NCBI RefSeq assembly: GCF_016925615.1
Contig: NZ_CP070499.1
Span: 310,001-374,000, forward strand
Origin: Natronosporangium hydrolyticum
Lineage (GTDB): Bacteria; Actinomycetota; Actinomycetes; Mycobacteriales; Micromonosporaceae
Length of the DNA stretch: 64,000 bases
Reading direction: 5' to 3'
The notes beneath the pieces are model-generated. The model was given only the letters and a program-made list of their open reading frames with translations, was not told where the DNA came from and made no database searches. Numbering within the stretch: position 1 is the first letter of the stretch; every line of letters begins with the position of its first letter. Position numbers and translations under genes: made by a program. Positions 16,766 to 24,620 of this stretch are shown here, piece by piece.

Positions 16766-17302
16766 GTGATCGAGACGATGGCGGGTGCGGAGCGGCTCAC
16801 CCTGCGGCCTTGGCGGCTCACCGACGCCGACGCGATCCGGGCAGCCTTCGCGCCGCCGGAGATGTCCCGCCAGACCAGCGAGCCGGTCGACTCGGAGTCG
16901 GCCGCGCGGCGGTGGCTGCACCGCCGGGAGCAGCAGTGGCAGGAGGGCTCGGCGTACAGCTGGGCGGTGGCCGGGCGGTCCGGCGAGGTGGTGGGCCAGG
17001 TGGCGGTCTCCGCGCTGGATCGCCGGAATGAGACCGGTTGGGTTTCCTACTGGACCGTGCCAGCGGCCCGCGGCCGGGGAGTGGCGGCCGCTGCGGTCCG
17101 CGCGGCCGCCCAGTGGGCCTTCGACCGGGCCGGACTGTTCCGGCTGGAGTTGGGCCACCGCACCGACAACCCCGCCTCCTGCCGGGTGGCGACTGCGGCC
17201 GGGTTCCTGGTGGAGGGTTTGGAGCGGCAGAAGCTCTGTTACGAGGGGCAGCGGTTCGACGTGGAGCTGCACGCCCGACTGGCCACCGATCCGGGAGCCT
17301 GA
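16766..17302 (+). CDS. GNAT family N-acetyltransferase, RimJ/RimL type
   Basis: 178 residues beginning at a GTG (or ATG four codons later). ERLTLRPWRLTDADAIRAAF is the RimJ/RimL opening. The acetyl-CoA site is visible as VPAARGRGVAAAAVRAAAQW, followed by LELGHRTDNPASCRVATAAG, the typical N-terminal-acetyltransferase end. It transfers acetyl groups to an amine, either a protein N-terminus or a small molecule. It precedes the hydrolase-ABC fusion gene by 54 bases, with no clear coupling. Confidence 0.88.
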   Translation: MIETMAGAERLTLRPWRLTDADAIRAAFAPPEMSRQTSEPVDSESAARRWLHRREQQWQEGSAYSWAVAGRSGEVVGQVAVSALDRRNETGWVSYWTVPAARGRGVAAAAVRAAAQWAFDRAGLFRLELGHRTDNPASCRVATAAGFLVEGLERQKLCYEGQRFDVELHARLATDPGA

Positions 17303-17356
17303 GCGCCACCTGTGCCCAGCAGCCGGAGGGACGCCGCCAGGACGTAGCGTGACGGT

Positions 17357-20257
17357 ATGTCAGCTGTCGCGAGTCGGTTGCGGGGGTGGCGACCGGCCTG
17401 GAGCCGGCGCCGGCTGGTCGTCGCTGGCTCTACCCGTCGCCGGCTGCTTGTCGCCGGCCTGGTCGCCGGGTTGTTGGTGGGGTTGGTGGGCTGGGCGGTG
17501 TGGCCGGAGCAGGTCGGCTACACCAGCCGCGAGGAGGTGCTGACGGTCCAGTCAGGGCCGGACGGTGCCACCCCGGTGACCCTCGACACCACCTTCTATC
17601 TGCCGGATGGTGCTTCCGCCGCCGACCCGGTGCCGTCGGTGCTGCTGGCGCACGGGTTCGGCGGCACTAAGGAGAGCGTGGTCGCCGACGCGGAAGAGTT
17701 GGTCGACCAGGGGTACGCCGTGTTGGCGTGGACCGCGCGAGGCTTCGGTGACAGCGGCGGGCAGATCCACCTCAACCACCCCGACTATGAGGTCCGGGAC
17801 GCGCAGGGGTTGCTGGATTGGCTGGCCGAGCAGCCGGAGGTGCGCACCGACGGCCCCGACAACCCCCGGGTCGGGGTGGTGGGCGGCTCGTACGGCGGGG
17901 CGCTGGCGCTACTGTTGGCCGCCGCCGACCACCGGGTGGACGCGATCGTGCCGTCGATCACCTGGCATGACCTGGCGGAGGCGTTTCTGCCGGAGGCGAC
18001 CGGCGGAGACCCCACCGAGGGGGTGTTCAAGCAGGCGTGGGCCGGGATCTTCTTCGGCGCCGTCGGCGAGGCACCGGCGGCGCCGGCCGAAGCGGGGCCG
18101 GAGCAGGAGGGCTCGGACGACCCGGGCGAGCCGGGTGGCGCACCGCCGCTGCCGGACGAGCCGGCGCCGGCGGACCCGATCGACCCGGGCGGGGTGGAGC
18201 CCGGGGTGCCCGGCGGCGATCCGCTGTGTGCCCGGTTCGCCGACGACCTGTGCCGTGCGTACCTGGAGGTGGCGGTCGAGGGGCGGGCCAGCGCCGAGGC
18301 GGTGGCCCGGCTGCGGGAGTCCAGCCCGGCCGGGGTGGTCGACCAGATCACCGCGCCGACGCTGCTGATCCAGGGTGGTGCCGACAGCCTCTTCCCGCTG
18401 GCCGAGGCCGACGCCAACGCCCGTGCCATCGCCGCCGCCGGCACCCCGGTGCAGGTGGCCTGGTTTCTGGGTGGCCACGACGGCGGCGCCGGCCCAGCCG
18501 CAGACGAGCAGCGGCTGCGGGAGCTGACCGGGCAGTGGCTGGATTACTACGTCGCGGGCGAGGGGGAGCCGCCGGGCGACGACTTCACCTGGTCGCGGGC
18601 GGCTGGGTTCACCGCCGACCGGGGGGTGGCGACCACCGCGTACCGGGCTGACGCGTACCCGGGGTTGGCCGGGACCGACGCCACCGAGATCGCGGTGGCC
18701 GGTCCGGCGCAGCCGGTCGCCCGCCCGCCGGGCGGGCAACCGGCCGCGGTCTCGTCGTTGCCGGCCGCCGGCGGGTTAGCCTCCTTTGTGGCCGGAGCCG
18801 TCACCGACCTGCCGGGGCAGCACGCCCGGTTCAGCTCGGAGCCGCTGCCGGAGCCGGTGGCGGTGGCGGGGGCGCCGACCGTGCCGCTGCGGGTGGCCTC
18901 GCCGACCGGGGAGGCGGTGCTCTTCGTCAAGCTCTACGACGTGGCGCCGGACGGCAGCGCGACCCTGCCCGGCGGGCTGGTCGCGCCGGTCCGGTTGACC
19001 GGGCTGCCGGCGGACATCGCCGACGCGGAGCCGGTGACGGTGCAGTTGCCGGCGATCGCCCGCGAATTGCCGGCCGGCCACACGCTGCGGCTCAGCGTCG
19101 CCACCACCGACCAGGCGTACACCGTCCCGGCGGAACCGGCGGTCTTCGAGGTGGCGGCGGCCGGCCCGGTGACCGTGCCGACGGTGGCGGCCGAGCCGAT
19201 CCCGAGCCCGGCGGCGATCTGGCGGTGGGTGCTGGCCGGGTTGGTGGCGACTCTGGCGCTGGGGATCGCGGCGGTGGTGGTGCTGGCGCGCCGTCGTCGT
19301 CGCCGCGCCGACCGGTCGGTGACCGCCGAAGACGCCGGGGTTCCGCTGGTGGTGCGGGGGCTCCGCAAGGCGTACGCGGATGGGTTCGTGGCGGTGTCCC
19401 GGGTGGATCTGCGGGTCGAGCCGGAGCAGGTGGTGGGGCTGCTGGGGCCGAACGGGGCCGGCAAGACGACGACCCTGCGGGTGTTGTTGGGGCTGACCCG
19501 ACCTACCGAGGGTGAGGTGCGGGTCTTTGGCCATCGGTTGGCGCCCGGCGCGCCGGTGCTCTCCCGGGTGGGGGCGCTGGTGGAGGGGCCGGGCTTCCTG
19601 CCACATCTGTCTGGATTGGACAACCTGACGAGCTACTGGCGGGCGACCGGCCGACCGGCCGCCGATGCCCGGTTCGACGAGGTGTTGGCGATCGCCGGCC
19701 TCGGCGATGCGGTGCACCGCCGGGTCCGCACCTACAGCCACGGCATGAAGCAGCGGTTGGCGGTGGCGCAGGCGATGCTGGGCATGCCACGGCTGCTGCT
19801 GCTGGACGAACCGACCGATGGCCTGGATCCGCCGCAGATCGCCGGGATGCGTCGGGTGTTGCACAGCTACGCCACCGACGGCCGGGCGGTGCTGGTCTCC
19901 TCGCATCTGCTGGCCGAAGTGGAGCAGACCTGCACCCATGTGGTGGTGATGCACCGCGGTGAGGTGGTGGCGAGCGGGCCGGTGGCCGATGTGGTCGGTG
20001 ACTCGCCCACTACCACCTTCGAGGTGTCGGATCCCGGGGCGGCGCAGGCGGTGCTCGCCGAGCTACCCGGGGTGCGGACGGCGACCCGCAACGAGGACGG
20101 TCTGGTGGCCGACCTCGACGGGGTGTCCCGGGCCACGGCGGTGGCGGCGCTGGTCAACGCCGGGATCGGCGTGGAGCGGGTGGTGCCGCGTCGGCGGTTG
20201 GAGGACGCGTTCCTCGCCCTGGTCGGCGAGGACACGACCGGGAGCGGGGACCGATGA
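17357..20257 (+). CDS. fusion: membrane-tethered S15/CocE-type alpha/beta hydrolase + ABC ATPase
   Basis: 966 residues. A basic N-terminus precedes a membrane span (about 28-50). Residues 55-450 form an alpha/beta hydrolase of the X-Pro dipeptidyl-peptidase/CocE type: LLAHGFGGTKE oxyanion region, nucleophile Ser178 in GGSYGG, QGGADSLFP for the acid and GGHDGG for the histidine. About 450-615 is the jelly-roll-like C-terminal domain of that family. A second span (about 620-644) ends in a run of arginines, and residues 660-966 are a complete ABC ATPase: Walker A GPNGAGKTT at 697-705, YSHGMKQRLAV, LLLLDEPTDGLD. The layout predicts hydrolase outside and ATPase inside. Its stop overlaps the ATG of the permease gene. 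Confidence 0.9.
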   Translation: MSAVASRLRGWRPAWSRRRLVVAGSTRRRLLVAGLVAGLLVGLVGWAVWPEQVGYTSREEVLTVQSGPDGATPVTLDTTFYLPDGASAADPVPSVLLAHGFGGTKESVVADAEELVDQGYAVLAWTARGFGDSGGQIHLNHPDYEVRDAQGLLDWLAEQPEVRTDGPDNPRVGVVGGSYGGALALLLAAADHRVDAIVPSITWHDLAEAFLPEATGGDPTEGVFKQAWAGIFFGAVGEAPAAPAEAGPEQEGSDDPGEPGGAPPLPDEPAPADPIDPGGVEPGVPGGDPLCARFADDLCRAYLEVAVEGRASAEAVARLRESSPAGVVDQITAPTLLIQGGADSLFPLAEADANARAIAAAGTPVQVAWFLGGHDGGAGPAADEQRLRELTGQWLDYYVAGEGEPPGDDFTWSRAAGFTADRGVATTAYRADAYPGLAGTDATEIAVAGPAQPVARPPGGQPAAVSSLPAAGGLASFVAGAVTDLPGQHARFSSEPLPEPVAVAGAPTVPLRVASPTGEAVLFVKLYDVAPDGSATLPGGLVAPVRLTGLPADIADAEPVTVQLPAIARELPAGHTLRLSVATTDQAYTVPAEPAVFEVAAAGPVTVPTVAAEPIPSPAAIWRWVLAGLVATLALGIAAVVVLARRRRRRADRSVTAEDAGVPLVVRGLRKAYADGFVAVSRVDLRVEPEQVVGLLGPNGAGKTTTLRVLLGLTRPTEGEVRVFGHRLAPGAPVLSRVGALVEGPGFLPHLSGLDNLTSYWRATGRPAADARFDEVLAIAGLGDAVHRRVRTYSHGMKQRLAVAQAMLGMPRLLLLDEPTDGLDPPQIAGMRRVLHSYATDGRAVLVSSHLLAEVEQTCTHVVVMHRGEVVASGPVADVVGDSPTTTFEVSDPGAAQAVLAELPGVRTATRNEDGLVADLDGVSRATAVAALVNAGIGVERVVPRRRLEDAFLALVGEDTTGSGDR

Positions 20258-21135
20258 CCGATGTTGCGGAGCAGACCGGGGCGGCGGCCGGCTACCGGCC
20301 GGGCCGGACGCTGAGGGTGGCGGCGGAGTGGCGCCGGCAGGCGCGCCGGCGCCGGACTCAGCTGCTGCTGGCGTTCATGGTGGCGCTGCCGCTGATCATC
20401 CTGGCCGCGTTTGAGATCGGTGGGGACGAGGGGGACGAGGAGCCGGGTGCGCCCGCCGGGGCGTTCGGCAGCCTGGTGGATCTGGCCACCAGCGGCGGCC
20501 TCAACTTCGCCCTCTTCACGATCGCGGTCTCGGCCGGGTTCTTGATGGTTGTGGTGGTGGCGCTGTGCTTCGGCGATTCGGTGTCGAGCGAGGCGAGCTG
20601 GGGGTCGTTGCGGTATCTGCTGGCGGCCCCGGTGCCCCGGTCGCGGCTGTTGGCGGTGAAGCTGGTGGTGGCGGCGGGCTACAGCGCGCTGGCGATCGGG
20701 GTGCTCGCCGGTACGGCGCTGCTGGCGGGGACGTTGCGGTACGGCTGGCAGCCGTTGCGCAGCGGCCTGGCGGCGGAGCTGGCGCCGGCCGAGGGGTTCG
20801 GCCGGCTGCTGCTGGTGCTCGGCTATATCGCGGTGACGCTGCTGGTGACCGCGGCGTTGGCGTTTCTGCTCTCGGTCTACACCGACGCGCCGCTGGGCGC
20901 GGTCGGTGGGGCGGTGTTGCTCTACATCTTGTCGAGCATCCTGGATCAGATCACCGCGCTGGGTGGGCTGCGGACGGTGCTGCCGACGCATTACACGGAC
21001 GCCTGGCTGGGGCTGTTGGCGACGCCGGTGCAGTGGGACGACGCGGTGTCGGGCGCGATCTCGGCGTTGCTCTACGCGACCGGGTTCGCGGCGCTGGCCT
21101 GGTGGCGGTTCACCACCCGCGACATCGTCTCCTAA
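20254..21135 (+). CDS. ABC-2 type permease partnering the hydrolase-ABC fusion
   Basis: 293 residues with six hydrophobic helices. The N-terminal basic region (AEWRRQARRRRTQ) precedes the first span. An EASWGSLRYLLAAPVPRSRL coupling segment lies near residue 109, followed by four helices and a final span ending in FTTRDIVS. Its ATG lies inside the last codons of the fusion gene (ATGA), so the two are translated together and form the transporter. An acidic stretch (GGDEGDEEPGAP) is exposed after the first helix. Substrate unknown; the fused hydrolase suggests a peptide or acylated compound. Confidence 0.87.
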   Translation: MTDVAEQTGAAAGYRPGRTLRVAAEWRRQARRRRTQLLLAFMVALPLIILAAFEIGGDEGDEEPGAPAGAFGSLVDLATSGGLNFALFTIAVSAGFLMVVVVALCFGDSVSSEASWGSLRYLLAAPVPRSRLLAVKLVVAAGYSALAIGVLAGTALLAGTLRYGWQPLRSGLAAELAPAEGFGRLLLVLGYIAVTLLVTAALAFLLSVYTDAPLGAVGGAVLLYILSSILDQITALGGLRTVLPTHYTDAWLGLLATPVQWDDAVSGAISALLYATGFAALAWWRFTTRDIVS

Positions 21136-21139
21136 CGAG

Positions 21140-21199
21140 TTGATCATGGACCTTGGTCCATGATTCGGGACTGCTGGCGTCCCTAACCCCATGATCATC
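21140..21199. repeat. GATCATG palindromic element, copy 1
   Basis: Starts TTGATCATGGACCTTGGTCC and ends CCCTAACCCCATGATCATC. The end halves are inverted copies, and the right part (GTCCCTAACCCCATGATCA) is nearly identical to copies at 48789 and 49804. It lies between the ABC-2 permease stop and the SAM riboswitch of thrC. Confidence 0.75.
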
Positions 21200-21236
21200 T
21201 CGTGGGTGGCTAGACTGGCGGCACAAGTGAATAGCA

Positions 21237-21360
21237 CTCATCCAGAGGGGTTGAGGGATACGGCCCGACGACACCCCGGCAACCACCGCGCAGGACTCGA
21301 CGGCGAGGCCCCGCACGGCAGGTGCCAACTCCGGCCCGCGATCCGCGCGGGGAAGATGAG
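21237..21360 (+). promoter_or_regulatory. SAM-I (S-box) riboswitch controlling threonine synthase
   Basis: Outer stem CTCATC (21237-21242) pairs with GATGAG (21355-21360). Between them are the S-box landmarks in order: CAGAGGGGTTGAGGGAT, ACGGCCCGACGACACCCCGG, CAACCACC, GGTGCCAACTCC and GGGGAAGATGAG. The ribosome site AGGAAGG follows at once, so S-adenosylmethionine probably blocks translation or expression of thrC. This is biologically sensible because threonine and methionine branch from homoserine. Confidence 0.9.
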
Positions 21361-21373
21361 AGGAAGGCCTCGC

Positions 21374-22660
21374 ATGACTGTCGCCACGCCAGCCCCCACC
21401 GCTGACTTCACCGGCTCGCCCGCCCGCGTCCTGGTCTGTCGCGGCTGCGGCACCGAATACCCGCTCGCGGCCCAGCACGCCTGTTGGGAATGTTTCGGCC
21501 CGCTGGAGATCGGCTACGACCCGGCCGCGCTGGCCCAGGTCACCCGGGAGCAGATCGCCGCTGGCCCGCCCAACATCTGGCGGTACGCCGGGCTGCTGCC
21601 GGCCGGTCTCGACCCGGCCGACCGGGTCTCGCTCGACCCGGGGTTCACCCCACTGGTACGCGCCGACGCGCTCGCCGCCGAGCTGGGCCTGCGGGCTCCG
21701 GTGTGGGTGAAGGACGACTCGGCGAACCCGACCCACTCGTTCAAGGACCGGGTGGTCTCGGTGGCGTTGACCGCCGCCAAGCGGCTCGGGTTCACCCGCT
21801 TCGCCTGCGCCTCCACCGGCAACCTGGCGAACTCGGTCGCCGCCCACGCCGCCCGCGCCGGGGTGCCGTCGATGGTCTTCATCCCCGCCGATCTGGAGGC
21901 GGGCAAGGTGGTGACCACCGCCGTCTACGGCGGCGACCTGGTGGCGATCGACGGCTCGTACGACGATGTCAACCGGCTCTGCAGCGAACTCGTGGAGACC
22001 GAGGAGTTCGAGGACACCGCCTTCGTCAACGTGAACGTGCGGCCGTACTACGCCGAGGGTTCCCGCACCCTCGGCTTCGAGGTGGCGGAGCAGCTCGGCT
22101 GGCGGATCCCGGAGCAGGTGGTGATCCCGATGGCGAGCGGCGAGCTGCTGACCAAGATCGACAAGGCGTTCAGTGAGCTGGTGGAGGCTGGGCTGGTGGA
22201 GCCGCCGGCCGGTGGTTGGCGGGTCTTCGGCGCGCAGTCGGCCGGCTGCAACCCGATCGTGACCGCGCTGGCGGCCGGGGTGGACGAGGTCACGCCGGTC
22301 AAGCCCACCGGCATCGCCAAGTCACTCAACATCGGTGACCCGGCCGCCGGCCCGTACGCGTTGGCGGCGGTGCGGCGCACCGGCGGCTGGATGGCGGAGG
22401 CGGACGATGACGAGATTCGGGAGGGGATCCGGGCGCTGGCCCGCACCACCGGGATCTTCGCCGAGACCGCCGGCGGGGTGACGGTGGCGGCGTTGCGCAC
22501 GCTGGTCAAGGAGGGTCGGCTCGACCCGGCGGCGGAGACGGTGGTCTTCAACACCGGCGACGGCCTGAAGACGCTCGACGCGGTCGCCGGGCTGGTCGGG
22601 CCGACCTACCGGGTGAAGCCGTCGTTGAAGGGTTTGCGGGCAGCCGGTGTGATGGGCTGA
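21374..22660 (+). CDS. thrC: threonine synthase
   Basis: 428 residues. It converts O-phosphohomoserine to threonine with PLP. An N-terminal four-cysteine patch (Cys22, 25, 37, 40: CRGCG...CWEC) resembles a zinc ribbon and is usual in this subclass. The PLP lysine is Lys124 in NPTHSFKDR, and the phosphate-binding region is FACASTGNLANSVAAHAARA. The ATG at 21374 follows AGGAAGG and the SAM-I riboswitch. An upstream in-frame start at 21191 would translate the riboswitch and is rejected. Monocistronic here; hom and thrB are not in the window. Confidence 0.93.
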   Translation: MTVATPAPTADFTGSPARVLVCRGCGTEYPLAAQHACWECFGPLEIGYDPAALAQVTREQIAAGPPNIWRYAGLLPAGLDPADRVSLDPGFTPLVRADALAAELGLRAPVWVKDDSANPTHSFKDRVVSVALTAAKRLGFTRFACASTGNLANSVAAHAARAGVPSMVFIPADLEAGKVVTTAVYGGDLVAIDGSYDDVNRLCSELVETEEFEDTAFVNVNVRPYYAEGSRTLGFEVAEQLGWRIPEQVVIPMASGELLTKIDKAFSELVEAGLVEPPAGGWRVFGAQSAGCNPIVTALAAGVDEVTPVKPTGIAKSLNIGDPAAGPYALAAVRRTGGWMAEADDDEIREGIRALARTTGIFAETAGGVTVAALRTLVKEGRLDPAAETVVFNTGDGLKTLDAVAGLVGPTYRVKPSLKGLRAAGVMG

Positions 22661-22999
22661 TTTCCGGCTCTTCGGCGGACACATCGCCCATCCGTTAGTA
22701 GGAGCTGACATCGGCGATGGGTGACCAGAAGGTCCTCACATCGTGAGAAACACCCGTGAGACGTCTTGACGTAACAGCCCGCTACAGCGGAGGATGCTTT
22801 TGCGGGAGGACGCATCGCCGCGGACCCGGACAGAGCTTTGGCGACAAACTCCCCCGGATGCCTCCGCGCCCCCGGTGCGAATGCGCCGTGCGAGCGTCCT
22901 CCCGACCAATCTCTTCCGCGCCCCGCCGGGGGTGGCCTCTGCCCGCCGTTGGTCGGAAAACCAGGTGCGGAAGCCAGCCGAGGGGCAGACAGTGGAGCG
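22661..22999. other. 339-bp intergenic region with inverted repeats, no gene
   Basis: No convincing gene. GGGAGGACGC at 22804-22813 and its exact inverse GCGTCCTCCC at 22894-22903 enclose about 80 bases and could close a multi-branched RNA structure. Upstream, ACATCGCCCATCC and CATCGGCGATGGG form another possible stem after thrC. Part may be the leader of the GNAT gene at 23000. I could not match it to a known riboswitch. Confidence 0.4.
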
Positions 23000-24019
23000 A
23001 TGCAACCCGAGATCTCTCCGCTCGACCCGGCCGACCAGCCCACGGTCGACGCGATCCAACAGCTGCGGGTGGCGGTCGAGGCGGTCACCGTGCCGGACTT
23101 CCCGCCGCCGTGTCCGGTGGAGTTTCGCGCCTCGCTGACCCACCAGGTGAGTTTCCACCGCACCGAGCGATATGTGGCCCGGCTCGATGGCGTGCCGGCG
23201 GGCTATCTGACGATCGGCCTGCCGCAGCGCGAGAATCAGGAGGGCGCGTCGGTCGGGCTCGCCGTCCACCCGGACCATCGCCGGCGCGGCGTCGGTCGCG
23301 CCCTGCACGCGCACCTGATCCAGCGGCTGGCCGAGCTCGGCCGGAAGCGCTATTACGCCGACACGGTGGCGAGCCTGCCGGACGGGCCGGAGCGGCTGGT
23401 CGCCGGGGCCGAGTTCGCCACCGCGATGGGTGCGAAGGCGGCGTTGCCGGAGGTGCGCCGCCGCCTCGACCTGACCACCGTGCCGGAGCAGGTGTGGCGG
23501 GAGCTGGGTGCGTCGGCCCGGTCGGCCGCCGCCGGCTACCAGGTGGTCACCTGGCAGGACCGGACCCCGGACGAGTACGCCGCCGACGCCGGCTACCTGG
23601 ACGGGCGGCTGATCTCCGACGCCCCGACCGGGGATCTGGTGTTGGACGCGCCGGTGATCGATGTCTCCCGGCTCCGGGAGAAGGAAGCCATGCTCGCGGC
23701 GTACCAGCTGCGGAGCTACTCGGCCGGGGCGGTGCACGAGCAGACCGGTCGGCTGGTGGCGCTGACCACGATCGGCCGGCAACACAATGCGCCCTGGCAT
23801 GCCTGGCAGTGGATCACGCTGGTGGATCCGGAGCACCGGGGTCACCGGCTCGGCGCGCTGGTCAAGGTGGCGAATCTGCAGTTCGCGTTGGCGCATGAGC
23901 CGCAGCTGCGGGTGGTCGACACCTGGAACGCGGCGGTGAACGAGCACATGATCTCGATCAACGAGGCGATGGGGTTCCGGCCGGTGGACCGGTGGGTGAG
24001 CTGGCAGCAGGAGGTCTGA
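23000..24019 (+). CDS. tandem-GNAT acetyltransferase
   Basis: 339 residues with two GNAT-like halves. The first has LAVHPDHRRRGVGRALHAHL, a textbook acetyl-CoA pyrophosphate loop. The second has ITLVDPEHRGHRLGALVKVA followed by VVDTWNAAVNEHMISINEAM, the pattern seen in Eis-unlike double-GNAT proteins of actinomycetes. It likely acetylates a small molecule. The ATG at 23000 (behind GTGGAGCG) is chosen because longer frames enter the structured intergenic region. The gene ends four bases before the convergent ArsR-like gene. Confidence 0.87.
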   Translation: MQPEISPLDPADQPTVDAIQQLRVAVEAVTVPDFPPPCPVEFRASLTHQVSFHRTERYVARLDGVPAGYLTIGLPQRENQEGASVGLAVHPDHRRRGVGRALHAHLIQRLAELGRKRYYADTVASLPDGPERLVAGAEFATAMGAKAALPEVRRRLDLTTVPEQVWRELGASARSAAAGYQVVTWQDRTPDEYAADAGYLDGRLISDAPTGDLVLDAPVIDVSRLREKEAMLAAYQLRSYSAGAVHEQTGRLVALTTIGRQHNAPWHAWQWITLVDPEHRGHRLGALVKVANLQFALAHEPQLRVVDTWNAAVNEHMISINEAMGFRPVDRWVSWQQEV

Positions 24020-24023
24020 CCGG

Positions 24024-24548
24024 TCACTGCCGGCCGGCGTCGGGGTGGATCGCCACGAACATCGAGTAGGGCCGCCCCTCCGGCCGGCGGGGCTGCGACG
24101 CGAGTTGCTCCAGCCACTCGGCGAGCTGGGCCGTCAGCTGCTCGTACTCGGCCTCGGTGAGTCGTAGCCCCAGTCGCGACGCGACGATGTCGGAGCGGTC
24201 GGGGACCTGCGCGACTTCGGCCAGGAACGCTTCGATCATGAAGGTCGCCGGCGCGCCGAACCGGTCCTGCTCTTCCCGGACGTCGAGGGTCCAGGACTTG
24301 CCGGTCGCCAGGTAGGGGACCTCGCGGGCGCCGCGGCGGCCGCGGCGGGCCGGTTGCGGGTCGAGGAAGCCGGTCGCTACCAGCTGCCGTACGTGGTGCA
24401 GTGCGGTGCCGGGGTTGAGGTCGAGCCGTTCGGCGATCTCCCGGTTGGTCAGCGGCTGGTCGAGGCAGGCACGCAGGATCCGTAGCCGCAGTCCGGAGGC
24501 GAGCGCCTTCGCCTCGGCCTCGGTGGCGGGTCGCCGGGAGCTGGCCAT
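24024..24548 (-). CDS. ArsR-like winged-helix regulator
   Basis: 174 residues. ASGLRLRILRACLDQPLTNR followed by EIAERLDLNPGTALHHVRQL is an ArsR/HTH_20 DNA-binding domain, with an effector region of about 90 residues that has no metal-binding cysteine cluster. It is divergent from the MFS exporter at 24621, with 72 bases between the starts, so it probably represses that exporter and itself from a shared operator. A start at 24602 would extend over that promoter and is less likely. Confidence 0.85.
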   Translation of the reverse strand: MASSRRPATEAEAKALASGLRLRILRACLDQPLTNREIAERLDLNPGTALHHVRQLVATGFLDPQPARRGRRGAREVPYLATGKSWTLDVREEQDRFGAPATFMIEAFLAEVAQVPDRSDIVASRLGLRLTEAEYEQLTAQLAEWLEQLASQPRRPEGRPYSMFVAIHPDAGRQ

Positions 24549-24584
24549 GGTTGCCGACCTTACCGGAGGCGGTGGGCACAGTGA

Positions 24585-24613
24585 TTGACTTTTCCCAACC
24601 ACTCGGCCACGAT
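24585..24613 (+). promoter_or_regulatory. putative promoter of the MFS exporter
   Basis: TTGACT at 24585-24590 and CACGAT at 24608-24613 are 17 bases apart, followed closely by the GTG at 24621, which would make the transcript leaderless or nearly so. The -10 match is weak. The region also must hold the operator of the divergent ArsR-like gene. Confidence 0.35.
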
Positions 24614-24620
24614 AACCGAC

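Noticed and set aside
21191..21373. Extended threonine synthase start at 21191
   Set aside because: It would translate the SAM-I riboswitch; the ATG at 21374 has its own ribosome site.
22794..23138. A 114-codon plus-strand ORF in the gap after thrC
   Set aside because: Composition is that of an out-of-frame read of the GNAT gene beyond 23000, with no ribosome site or family match.
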